A stretch of 7,734 bases of DNA from an uncultured Eubacteriales bacterium (GTDB lineage: Bacteria; Bacillota; Clostridia; Lachnospirales; Lachnospiraceae), in NCBI GenBank assembly GCA_900545455.1, contig UQZF01000137.1:1-7734 (forward strand), in the 5' to 3' direction. Of this stretch, positions 1 to 5,617 are shown one piece after another. A program made the translations under genes and the position numbers. The notes below the pieces were generated by a model, which did not search any database, was not told the origin of the DNA, and saw only the letters and a list, made by a program, of their open reading frames with translations. The first letter of the stretch is position 1; every line of letters begins with the position of its first letter.

Positions 1-638
1 GCCCTGTATCCGTCCTGCTGCCCGTATGTCGTAACATACGGCACCGCATCCGTCCACGCACCATCATTGTATCTTCGGACAAAAATCCTGCCGCCCGCAA
101 AATCGAGCTCCAACGCCATATAGTCATCCTTATCCCTCACGTTGAAGGCAAGGCATGTCCTGTCGGCATCAGAAAGAGTTATGTATGTGCTTATCCTATA
201 TGTGGTCAGTCCGTCCGTGTTGACACTGTCGTTAGGGCTTCCGATGAACTTTGCACCGTCCCACACGCTCAAATCATCGCCCATGAGACCTGTCTCAAAA
301 GCCGCTTCACCCGTGTATTCTTTTGAATGGTTGTCAAAAGCCCGTACCTTCCACCTGTAGCATGTACACGGCTTCAGCTTTTCTCCCGTATACCAAAAGT
401 GCGCCGACTCCCGTGTGTTCTGCACTCCGCTGTCCCACACAAGCACATCGGGTTTTCTATAGTCATACCGTCCGATGAAGTTCTGTGACTCGTACAACAT
501 AACTCTGCACGAAACCTGAACCATGTTGTAGTCCTTACTTTCAAATTTCCATCCGAAATAGAACTTCTCATCGTCTATCCCCAACGCCTTGTCTCTTGAA
601 TTAACCTTCAAATCATACAGTCTGCCATATATGCCCAT
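1..638 (-). CDS. GH78-type alpha-L-rhamnosidase-like glycoside hydrolase, N-terminal part (3' end beyond left edge)
   Basis: An open frame of 212 codons starts at ATG 638 and runs off the left edge without a stop. The start is set by a GGAGGG ribosome binding site 4 bases upstream. Residues 1-120 match the N-terminal beta-sandwich of bacterial GH78 alpha-L-rhamnosidases: FGWK near residue 28, VWDSG at 67-71, YRWKVRAFD at 94-102 and FETGL at 114-118, the order seen in that family. From about residue 145 there is a beta-rich stretch (TYITLSD, AFNVRDKDDYMALELDF) that resembles a concanavalin-like domain inserted in some members. The catalytic (alpha/alpha)6 barrel would lie outside the window, so activity cannot be judged. 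There is no signal peptide, so a cytoplasmic enzyme acting on imported rhamnosides is likely. It begins 41 bases after the oxidoreductase stop, with no terminator between them, so co-transcription is probable. The family call is fairly secure; the substrate is unknown. Confidence 0.8.
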   Translation of the reverse strand, partial: MGIYGRLYDLKVNSRDKALGIDDEKFYFGWKFESKDYNMVQVSCRVMLYESQNFIGRYDYRKPDVLVWDSGVQNTRESAHFWYTGEKLKPCTCYRWKVRAFDNHSKEYTGEAAFETGLMGDDLSVWDGAKFIGSPNDSVNTDGLTTYRISTYITLSDADRTCLAFNVRDKDDYMALELDFAGGRIFVRRYNDGAWTDAVPYVTTYGQQDGYR

Positions 639-679
639 TAAGCCCTCCGTCAATCCATCCAAAATAAATCCGTCTGAAC

Positions 680-3505
680 TTATTTGTCCTTCTTATGAAT
701 AATAATCTTTCCGACTCTCTTTAACTGGTACGGAATGATTGCCTTAAATTTATCCTCCGCAACCACCATTGTCGAGCACTCCGGCAGATCACGCTTTAAC
801 TTGATCGCGTCAAACATACACTTGGTCGTACAGATACCGCAGCCGATGCACTTATTCTCATCGACAATGGTTGCACCACAGCCGAGACATCTCGCAGTCT
901 CCTTCTTCACCTGCTCCTCAGTGAGTGTCAGATGTGCGTCCTTGAACGACTTAGCAGGAATCGAGCTGTCCATGCCTGCTTCCTGTCTTGAAGAGTTGTC
1001 GTAGTTCTCAACCCTGATATTGTTCTTGTCTAGCTCGTTGAACTCCCATCTGTTGCGTCCTATCTTCATGTGCGCGTTATGTACATAGCGGTGTAGCGAC
1101 TCGGCGGCAATCTTTCCTGCCGCGATGGCATCGATGGCAAACTTAGGTCCCGTAAGCACGTCACCGCCCACAAAAATATCAGGCTGTGTCGTCTGATAGC
1201 TGAGCTTGTCTGCCACAATAACAGGCCCGTTAAACTCAACCTTCTCGCCTTCGAGGAGCTTATCCCACACGGAACGCTGTCCCACCGCAAAAATAACTCT
1301 GTCGCACTCGATGGTTATTGTGTCATTCTCATCGTAAACAGGAGCGAAACGTCCCTCCGCATTGTATACGGATACGCACTTCTTCATCACGATTCCCGTG
1401 ACCTTGCCGTCATTTGTGAGAACCTCCTTAGGTCCCCAGCCGTTCATAATCTCGACGCCGTCCTCCTTAGCTTCCGAAACCTCCTCCGCAGATGCAGGCA
1501 TTTCCTTTGCCGACTCAAGGCATAACTGCGTGACCTTAGCGGCTCCGCTTCTTGCGCTGACTCTCGATGCGTCGATTGCCACATTGCCTCCGCCGATTAC
1601 GACAACTCTTCCCTCAAAGGTCTCGCTGCCCGTGTTGGCGTTGTGAAGATACTCAATAGCCGTGATGGTTCCCTTTGCGTCATCGCCCGGCACACCCGGT
1701 CTGCGTCCCGCGCTGCATCCGATTGCGATATAGAACGCCTTGTAGCCCTCTTTTCTAAGTGCCTCGATTGTAATGTCCTTACCAACCTCAACACCGAGCT
1801 TAATCTCAACGCCCATCTGCTTTATGACATCAATCTCCGCGTCGATGATGTTCTTCTCAAGCTTATATGAAGGAATGCCATAGCGGAGCATACCTCCCGC
1901 ATTCTCATTTTTCTCAAATACTGTCGGTCGATAGCCTTTCTCCGCAAGGTAGAAGGCAGCAGTGAGTCCTGCAGGACCTCCTCCGATAATGGCAATCTTC
2001 TCGTCAAAATGCTCCATGTGGATGCTTGCAGGAATTACAACAGGCGGAATATACCTTGTCTCAACCTTCAAATCCTGCTCGGCAATGAACTTCTTTACTG
2101 CATCGATTGCAACAGCCTCATCAATCGTTCCTCTGGTGCAGGCATCCTCACAACGTCTGTTACAGATACGTCCGCACACTGCCGGGAACGGATTCTGCTT
2201 CTTTATGAGTGCGAGCGCATCCTGATACCTTCCCTGTGCCGCAAGCTTTAAATAACCCTGAACCGCGATATGCGCAGGACAAGCCGTCTTACAAGGTGCC
2301 GTACCCGTCTTATGCGAATTGATTCTGTTGTTGTCTCTGTAGTTGTAATCCCACTTATCCTCGCCCCATTTTTTTGCGTCAGGGAGCTCCTGCTTCGGAT
2401 ACTTAACCTCCGTTCCGTCCTTCTGACAGAGCTTCTGACCAAGTCTCGTCGCACCTGCCGGACAGTACTCTACGCAGCGTCCGCACGCCACACATTTGTC
2501 CTTGTCGACATGCGCAACGTATGCAGACCTCGACATATTAGGGGTGTTGAACAACTGCGATGTACGGAGAGCATTGCATATCTCGGGATTACAGTTGCAA
2601 ATACCGAAAATCTTGTTCTCTCCGTCGATGTTGGTAATCTGATGAACAAAACCGTTCTCCTCGGCTCTCTTTAAGATTTCAAGTGCCTCCTCCTTGGTGA
2701 TATCGTGTCCCTTGCCCGTCTCACGGCAGTAGTCCGCAAAATCACCCACACCGATGCACCAGCCGAAATCGTCGTCCGCACAGCCGTCGCCGATTGCCTT
2801 TCTCGAAGCTCGGCATGAGCAGCGTCCCGCACCGAGCTTGCCCTCGTACTTGCTGAGCCAATAAGAAAGGTGCTCAATATCGACCGACTGATTCTCCATA
2901 TTGATTGCCTTCTCAACCGGAATGACGTGCATACCGATTCCCGCACCTCCCGGCGGAACCATCTGTGTGATGCCCGCAAGCGGAAGATATGTCATTCTCT
3001 CAAAGAAGGATGCCACATCGGGATGGTCTTTAAGTCTCGGATTGCTTCTGTCAGGTCTCTCCTCCATATTGAACAGCTCAGCCGAACCCGGCACGAACAT
3101 AGGCAGAATATACCTTCTCTCAGACTGCGGTGCCGTCCGTCCGTTGTGGTCGTAGTGATAGCCGTAATCGTACTCCAAAAGTCCGATGTAGCTCATCTCG
3201 TCAAGAAGCTTCTGAAACTTCTCCTCCCCGTCCTTGGAGATATTGTTCATTTTACACATCTCCGAAAAGGTATACGGGGTTCTCTTCTTCATGGAGAGTC
3301 CGACGTCAGCCATCTCCTCCGTTATAATCTCGGCGAGTCCCCAGTATTCAGGATCTTCGACCTTAACCCCTCCGAGCATGTGTCCCGCCACATCGGTAAT
3401 CTTCTTTCCCAAGGCGATAATCTTCTTGCTCGGCTCCTTATCACCCTTGTGTCTTGGCTGCCACTTGGAATAGTCCTCAAAGTTCTCGTATTTTTCGTAT
3501 GCCAT
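680..3505 (-). CDS. GltD-like FAD/NAD(P) oxidoreductase fused to several 4Fe-4S modules (941 aa)
   Basis: This single-chain redox protein has, in order: a helical, winged-helix-like region (about 40-115); a cysteine-rich module (C229, C231, C242, C250, C260, C303, C305, C310) followed by a ferredoxin motif (C338, C341, C344, C348); a GltD/dihydropyrimidine-dehydrogenase-type Fe-S helical domain (about 400-480; C405, C409, C444, C448, C452, C456); an FAD Rossmann fold (GGGPAG, 508-513); an NAD(P) Rossmann fold (GGGNVA, 638-643); the second FAD motif FVGGDVLTGP (778-787); and a C-terminal CxxC plus CxxCxxCxxxC segment (C873, C876, C886, C889, C892, C896). By family it should pass electrons between NAD(P)H, FAD and Fe-S clusters to an unknown cytoplasmic partner. 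No GltB is adjacent, so glutamate synthase is not supported. ATG 3505 has an AGAGGG ribosome binding site 6 bases upstream. It probably heads an operon with the rhamnosidase gene. The architecture is secure; the physiological substrate is unknown. Confidence 0.9.
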   Translation of the reverse strand: MAYEKYENFEDYSKWQPRHKGDKEPSKKIIALGKKITDVAGHMLGGVKVEDPEYWGLAEIITEEMADVGLSMKKRTPYTFSEMCKMNNISKDGEEKFQKLLDEMSYIGLLEYDYGYHYDHNGRTAPQSERRYILPMFVPGSAELFNMEERPDRSNPRLKDHPDVASFFERMTYLPLAGITQMVPPGGAGIGMHVIPVEKAINMENQSVDIEHLSYWLSKYEGKLGAGRCSCRASRKAIGDGCADDDFGWCIGVGDFADYCRETGKGHDITKEEALEILKRAEENGFVHQITNIDGENKIFGICNCNPEICNALRTSQLFNTPNMSRSAYVAHVDKDKCVACGRCVEYCPAGATRLGQKLCQKDGTEVKYPKQELPDAKKWGEDKWDYNYRDNNRINSHKTGTAPCKTACPAHIAVQGYLKLAAQGRYQDALALIKKQNPFPAVCGRICNRRCEDACTRGTIDEAVAIDAVKKFIAEQDLKVETRYIPPVVIPASIHMEHFDEKIAIIGGGPAGLTAAFYLAEKGYRPTVFEKNENAGGMLRYGIPSYKLEKNIIDAEIDVIKQMGVEIKLGVEVGKDITIEALRKEGYKAFYIAIGCSAGRRPGVPGDDAKGTITAIEYLHNANTGSETFEGRVVVIGGGNVAIDASRVSARSGAAKVTQLCLESAKEMPASAEEVSEAKEDGVEIMNGWGPKEVLTNDGKVTGIVMKKCVSVYNAEGRFAPVYDENDTITIECDRVIFAVGQRSVWDKLLEGEKVEFNGPVIVADKLSYQTTQPDIFVGGDVLTGPKFAIDAIAAGKIAAESLHRYVHNAHMKIGRNRWEFNELDKNNIRVENYDNSSRQEAGMDSSIPAKSFKDAHLTLTEEQVKKETARCLGCGATIVDENKCIGCGICTTKCMFDAIKLKRDLPECSTMVVAEDKFKAIIPYQLKRVGKIIIHKKDK

Positions 3506-3535
3506 ATTGTACCCTCTTTCGTCTAAATAGTTTTT

Positions 3536-3562
3536 GCCCCCGCCGGAGCCGCCCTCCGACGC
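3536..3562 (-). promoter_or_regulatory. GC-rich leader segment with a short hairpin upstream of the oxidoreductase
   Basis: Between the predicted promoter and the ribosome binding site, the minus-strand leader contains an almost pure G/C block in otherwise AT-rich intergenic DNA. CGGAG (3558-3554) can pair with CTCCG (3548-3544) around a 5-base loop, and the block ends in five G residues. No U-tract follows, so it is not an intrinsic terminator. It could be a 5' stabilising hairpin, a weak regulatory structure or a copy of a dispersed repeat. I do not recognise a riboswitch. Confidence 0.3.
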
Positions 3563-3576
3563 GTATATGTAGATTT

Positions 3577-3605
3577 ATTATAACATATCAGACATTATTT
3601 TGCCA
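3577..3605 (-). promoter_or_regulatory. Predicted extended -10 promoter for the oxidoreductase/rhamnosidase operon
   Basis: On the minus strand, a perfect TATAAT (3582-3577) is preceded by TGT, making an extended -10. After a 17-base spacer upstream comes TGGCAA (3605-3600), a poor -35. This is the expected trade-off for extended -10 sigma-A-type promoters. It predicts a leader of roughly 60-65 bases before ATG 3505. The -35 overlaps the small palindrome TTGCC-aca-GGCAA (3600-3612), which could bind a regulator, though it is short enough to be chance. Confidence 0.6.
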
Positions 3606-3641
3606 CAGGCAATAGGGGAAACTATACAAATGCCTTTATTT

Positions 3642-4457
3642 TTACTCATCCAACATATTTTTAATTATCTTGGTAATAATTGAATCTCCTTTATGATTCC
3701 ATTTAAACTGCACATCACTGCCGACACACGGCTTCTCCCTAATATCCTCCGACAATTTAGCCGGAATAATTTTCTCCCAATATCTGACATAATAGTACTC
3801 GTCATCAACCGCCTCAACAACTCCCAAATGCTGTTCAAAAATCTGCATTAACCCATCCATGACTTTTACTTTTCGGTATCTTGGAAACTCCTCATTTACT
3901 CTGTTTAACTCCTCCTCATTACCCAATTTCTCAAAATCCGAGCTTTCAATAAGCTTTCCCTTTACAGATAAGAAATCATTATTAAGTGGCAAAACCATCA
4001 ACGCATCCGGTGTGTTGCCCCAAGCGTCTGTTATTCCAAATTCTGCTCCTCTTTTAAATCCAAACTTGGGATAATAATAAGGTTCACCCATAATCACAAT
4101 TCCCGCAATACCCGCTTTCTTTGCAAGGCTTATTGTCTCGCGCAAAAGTGCTCCGCCTATATCATTTCCTTCAAGTGTCGGTTCCACTGCCAGCGGTCCA
4201 AATGTCACTATCTCATGCTTTAAATCGCCATCTGCAATCCACGCTTTTGTATAATATACCGCTCCGACAATCTGTCCGTTCAACTCTGCCACCCTGCTGA
4301 TTTCAGGTATATAATCCTTTGAATCTCTGATAATGCGTGTCAAAAAATGCTCTGAGCAGCCTGCCCCATATTTATTCCAAAAGCTTCTCATCACCATTAA
4401 TTCCGTCTGCTTATAATCGGCGGGCTGTTCAGCTCTTATAATCAAATCCTTTAACAT
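3642..4457 (-). CDS. GNAT-family N-acetyltransferase with an uncharacterised C-terminal extension (271 aa)
   Basis: Residues 4-145 form a GNAT fold of the YhbS-like type: AELNGQIVGAVYY (57-69), the beta-4 strand FGPLAVEP (87-93), the acetyl-CoA loop region LEGNDIGGALL (95-105) and YYPKFGFKRG (128-137). The family transfers an acetyl group from acetyl-CoA to an amine; the acceptor cannot be read here. In the loop, the usual R/Q-x-x-G-x-G/A pattern is altered, with E96 and D99 where R/Q and G are normal. About 120 residues follow the GNAT domain, including an aromatic-rich DDEYYYVRYWEK stretch (218-229), which I do not recognise. The start is taken as ATG 4457 rather than GTG 4466 because that GTG lies inside the best ribosome binding site. 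The gene follows a strong inverted repeat and precedes the oxidoreductase promoter, so it may be monocistronic. The family is clear; the substrate is unknown. Confidence 0.82.
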   Translation of the reverse strand: MLKDLIIRAEQPADYKQTELMVMRSFWNKYGAGCSEHFLTRIIRDSKDYIPEISRVAELNGQIVGAVYYTKAWIADGDLKHEIVTFGPLAVEPTLEGNDIGGALLRETISLAKKAGIAGIVIMGEPYYYPKFGFKRGAEFGITDAWGNTPDALMVLPLNNDFLSVKGKLIESSDFEKLGNEEELNRVNEEFPRYRKVKVMDGLMQIFEQHLGVVEAVDDEYYYVRYWEKIIPAKLSEDIREKPCVGSDVQFKWNHKGDSIITKIIKNMLDE

Positions 4458-4462
4458 TTTTG

Positions 4463-4471
4463 TCACCTTCT
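4463..4471 (-). promoter_or_regulatory. Ribosome binding site that fixes the acetyltransferase start
   Basis: The minus strand reads AGAAGGTGA, 8 of 9 matches to AGGAGGTGA, and its AGAAGG part is 8 bases upstream of ATG 4457. The in-frame GTG at 4466 falls within this element and would have no usable spacing, so the shorter 271-residue protein is preferred. Confidence 0.7.
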
Positions 4472-4482
4472 TTGTCTAAAAC

Positions 4483-4535
4483 AAAACTCTGTATACCTTA
4501 ATGACCGCTTACTAAGCCTAAGTATACAGAGTTTT
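4483..4535 (-). terminator. Long inverted repeat, probable intrinsic terminator of the JAB/60-aa unit
   Basis: The arms 4483-4496 and 4522-4535 are perfect 14-base reverse complements (AAAACTCTGTATAC and GTATACAGAGTTTT on the plus strand). Three more pairs follow after a one-base bulge at 4497. The 18-base loop carries an 11-base near-palindrome, GCTTACTAAGC (4507-4517). Read on the minus strand, the stem ends in GAGTTTTGTTTTAG, a U-rich tail typical of rho-independent termination, although the stem itself is AT-rich. It lies 30 bases after the stop of the 60-residue gene. Because it is also only about a dozen bases before the acetyltransferase ribosome binding site, it could instead act as an attenuator for that gene, or as an operator. 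On the plus strand the tail is short, so bidirectional action is less likely. Confidence 0.6.
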
Positions 4536-4565
4536 CTCTACCTTTATTAAAAGAATTATCAACCT

Positions 4566-4748
4566 TCAACGCTCATATTCTTTCTGTTTTTTGTTTTCCA
4601 TTATAACAGGTGTCATTTTTTCCATAAGTTCGTCTGCAATTCTTCTATTTTTTTCATCTAATATTTTTTTCTTCTGTTCCCGCGCCCATTCCACTGCTTT
4701 AATCTGCTCCTCCGGGCGTTCACTTAATATCACATGTTCCTCCATCAT
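4566..4748 (-). CDS. Small charged helical protein of unknown function (60 aa), coupled to the JAB-domain gene
   Basis: The frame opens with two consecutive ATG codons. The first (4748) is 8 bases after AGGAGG, and that element overlaps the TAG stop of the upstream JAB-domain gene, so translation is probably coupled and the two products made together. I do not recognise the family. The protein is rich in Glu, Lys, Arg and Gln and should be almost entirely alpha-helical, for example ERPEEQIKAVEWAREQKKK (10-28) and then ADELMEKMTP (38-47). There is no signal peptide, membrane segment or Cys/His metal motif. The size, charge and tight pairing would fit an accessory, immunity or antitoxin-like partner of the JAB protein, but that is inference. 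It is probably a real gene given the ribosome binding site and the inverted repeat 30 bases after its stop. Confidence 0.65.
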   Translation of the reverse strand: MMEEHVILSERPEEQIKAVEWAREQKKKILDEKNRRIADELMEKMTPVIMENKKQKEYER

Positions 4749-4755
4749 ACGTCAT

Positions 4756-4762
4756 ACCTCCT
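4756..4762 (-). promoter_or_regulatory. Ribosome binding site overlapping the upstream stop codon
   Basis: AGGAGGT on the minus strand begins at the A of the TAG stop (4763-4761) of the JAB-domain gene and lies 8 bases before ATG 4748. This arrangement indicates translational coupling and supports the 60-residue frame as a real gene. Confidence 0.7.
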
Positions 4763-5381
4763 ATCGATTCTCATAATCTATCCCTACACTGTGACAATTA
4801 TTCAAAAAATAATCTGCCGCATCCTGCAAATCTTTTATGCTGTTCGCTTTATTATTCAAATCAACCGCATCATTAAGAAGCAATACAGCTTCTTCAAAAT
4901 TATATCTCGAATTTTTAACTAAATATGATACGCTTCCTAAATTTGTTACAACAACCATCATTTTTACCGAAACATATCTTAATAAAAATTGTATATCGGA
5001 CAGAGAAAACTTCGATAGCGATGGATGATTATGTAACACAATCACCACACACTCCGCAGAAGATCTGATTAAATGAAAAGATGTTGCATCACTTAACGGA
5101 TCCACATCATGCTCAGCGCCCAATGCAATTCCAATATAGCGCTCCCCATTCTCTATCAAAAACACATTGTCCAAACTATATGTAACTGCCACTTCATTTG
5201 AGTCATTTTCATCTTTAGAAATCTGTAGTACCTGTCTAGCCAGCTCACGAATATTATCATACTCATTATCGGGTATTCCTTTATATTGAACCCTAGGTAC
5301 TTTTCTTATCGCTTCATCTGTAATCTTTATCTTATGGTCACGTTTTTTTGCCATTTCAAGGCTGTTTAATTCATTGTTCAT
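4761..5381 (-). CDS. JAB/MPN (JAMM-type) domain protein of unknown function (206 aa)
   Basis: The core (about 60-157) has the layout of JAB/MPN metal-dependent hydrolases and the RadC fold: a strand carrying E63 (NEVAVTYS), then VDPLSDATSFHLI, the metal motif HNHPSLSKFSLSD with H117, H119 and D129, and a closing strand MVVVTNLGSVSYLVK. The spacing from the second His to the Asp is one residue shorter than in typical RadC (HNHPSGxxxPSxxD), so it is not RadC itself. Family members act as isopeptidases or proteases, or have lost activity; the potential ligands are intact here. An N-terminal helical region (20-56) and a C-terminal helical tail (160-206) flank the core. No secretion signal is seen. 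ATG 5381 has AAGGGGG about 12 bases upstream, rather far; the ATG at 5354 has no ribosome binding site. The gene is AT-rich, with its own predicted promoter, and is coupled to the 60-residue gene. A mobile or polymorphic-toxin-related origin is possible but unproven. Confidence 0.75.
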   Translation of the reverse strand: MNNELNSLEMAKKRDHKIKITDEAIRKVPRVQYKGIPDNEYDNIRELARQVLQISKDENDSNEVAVTYSLDNVFLIENGERYIGIALGAEHDVDPLSDATSFHLIRSSAECVVIVLHNHPSLSKFSLSDIQFLLRYVSVKMMVVVTNLGSVSYLVKNSRYNFEEAVLLLNDAVDLNNKANSIKDLQDAADYFLNNCHSVGIDYENR

Positions 5382-5458
5382 TTCTTTTTTATTCCCCCTT
5401 ATAACAATATTGCTGCTGCATTACCTTATTCGTTAATCTTCTTTCCCTTCTCTACTTA

Positions 5459-5487
5459 AATATAACATTTACCAAATAAATGTGCAA
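5459..5487 (-). promoter_or_regulatory. Predicted promoter for the JAB/60-aa gene pair
   Basis: On the minus strand, TTGCAC (5487-5482), a 17-base spacer ending in TGT, and TATATT (5464-5459) form an extended -10 sigma-A-type promoter. It predicts a leader of roughly 70 bases before ATG 5381. The leader has no stable hairpin that I can see. The surrounding DNA is AT-rich, which raises the chance of a fortuitous match. Confidence 0.5.
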
Positions 5488-5489
5488 TA

Positions 5490-5606
5490 TTACTTTAAGT
5501 TTTGCATCATCACATCTGCCGCATTTGTCCAGTATTCCCTATATAAACAACTGAGCAGAAGATTCATTTCACAAACCTTCTGCTCCGCTAATTCCTTATT
5601 AAACAT
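5490..5606 (-). CDS. Possible small ORF (38 aa) or gene remnant downstream of the SodC-family gene
   Basis: A minus-strand frame from ATG 5606 to TAA 5490 encodes 38 residues beginning MFNKELAEQKVCEMN and ending YWTNAADVMMQNLK. The composition looks protein-like and amphipathic, with no stop-rich or low-complexity character. There is no convincing ribosome binding site, and a TGA lies two codons upstream in frame, so it might be expressed by reinitiation after the SodC stop 11 bases away, be the tail of a decayed gene, or be chance. A 9-bp inverted repeat (5553-5585) sits inside it. Its stop codon lies just upstream of the next gene's predicted -35. I do not recognise the family. Confidence 0.3.
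   Translation of the reverse strand: MFNKELAEQKVCEMNLLLSCLYREYWTNAADVMMQNLK
5553..5585 (-). repeat. 9-bp perfect inverted repeat (potential hairpin) after the SodC-family gene
   Basis: GAGCAGAAG (5553-5561) and CTTCTGCTC (5577-5585) are perfect reverse complements separated by 15 bases. As minus-strand RNA the stem is followed by AGUUGUUUAUAU, a poor U-tract. It could serve as a weak terminator or 3' stabilising hairpin for the dismutase mRNA. It also lies within the 38-codon ORF, so it may reflect coding sequence only. Confidence 0.4.
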
Positions 5607-5617
5607 GTATCAAAGCT

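Noticed and set aside
374..571. Minus-strand 65-codon frame at the left end
   Set aside because: It is out of frame with the rhamnosidase-like sequence, which shows clear GH78 motifs across the same bases.
680..3505. Glutamate synthase small subunit (gltD) assignment
   Set aside because: The core is GltD-like, but the long N-terminal Fe-S module, the C-terminal ferredoxin tail and the absence of gltB nearby argue against that function.
2870..3526. Plus-strand open frame of 218 codons
   Set aside because: It lies opposite the oxidoreductase gene, has low-complexity Arg/Ser/Val-rich composition and no family motifs; it is an antisense shadow of a GC-rich gene.
4458..4466. GTG start three codons upstream for the acetyltransferase
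   Set aside because: The GTG is part of the best ribosome binding site and has no suitably spaced site of its own.
4761..5381. RadC DNA-repair protein assignment
   Set aside because: The JAB core is shared, but the His-Asp spacing is one residue shorter, the RadC PSRED-type motif is absent and the flanking regions differ from RadC.
5404..5491. AATATTGC/GCAATATT-like motifs flanking the JAB gene promoter
   Set aside because: AATATT is self-palindromic and common in AT-rich DNA; the 8-base match about 70 bases apart is not convincing as an operator.
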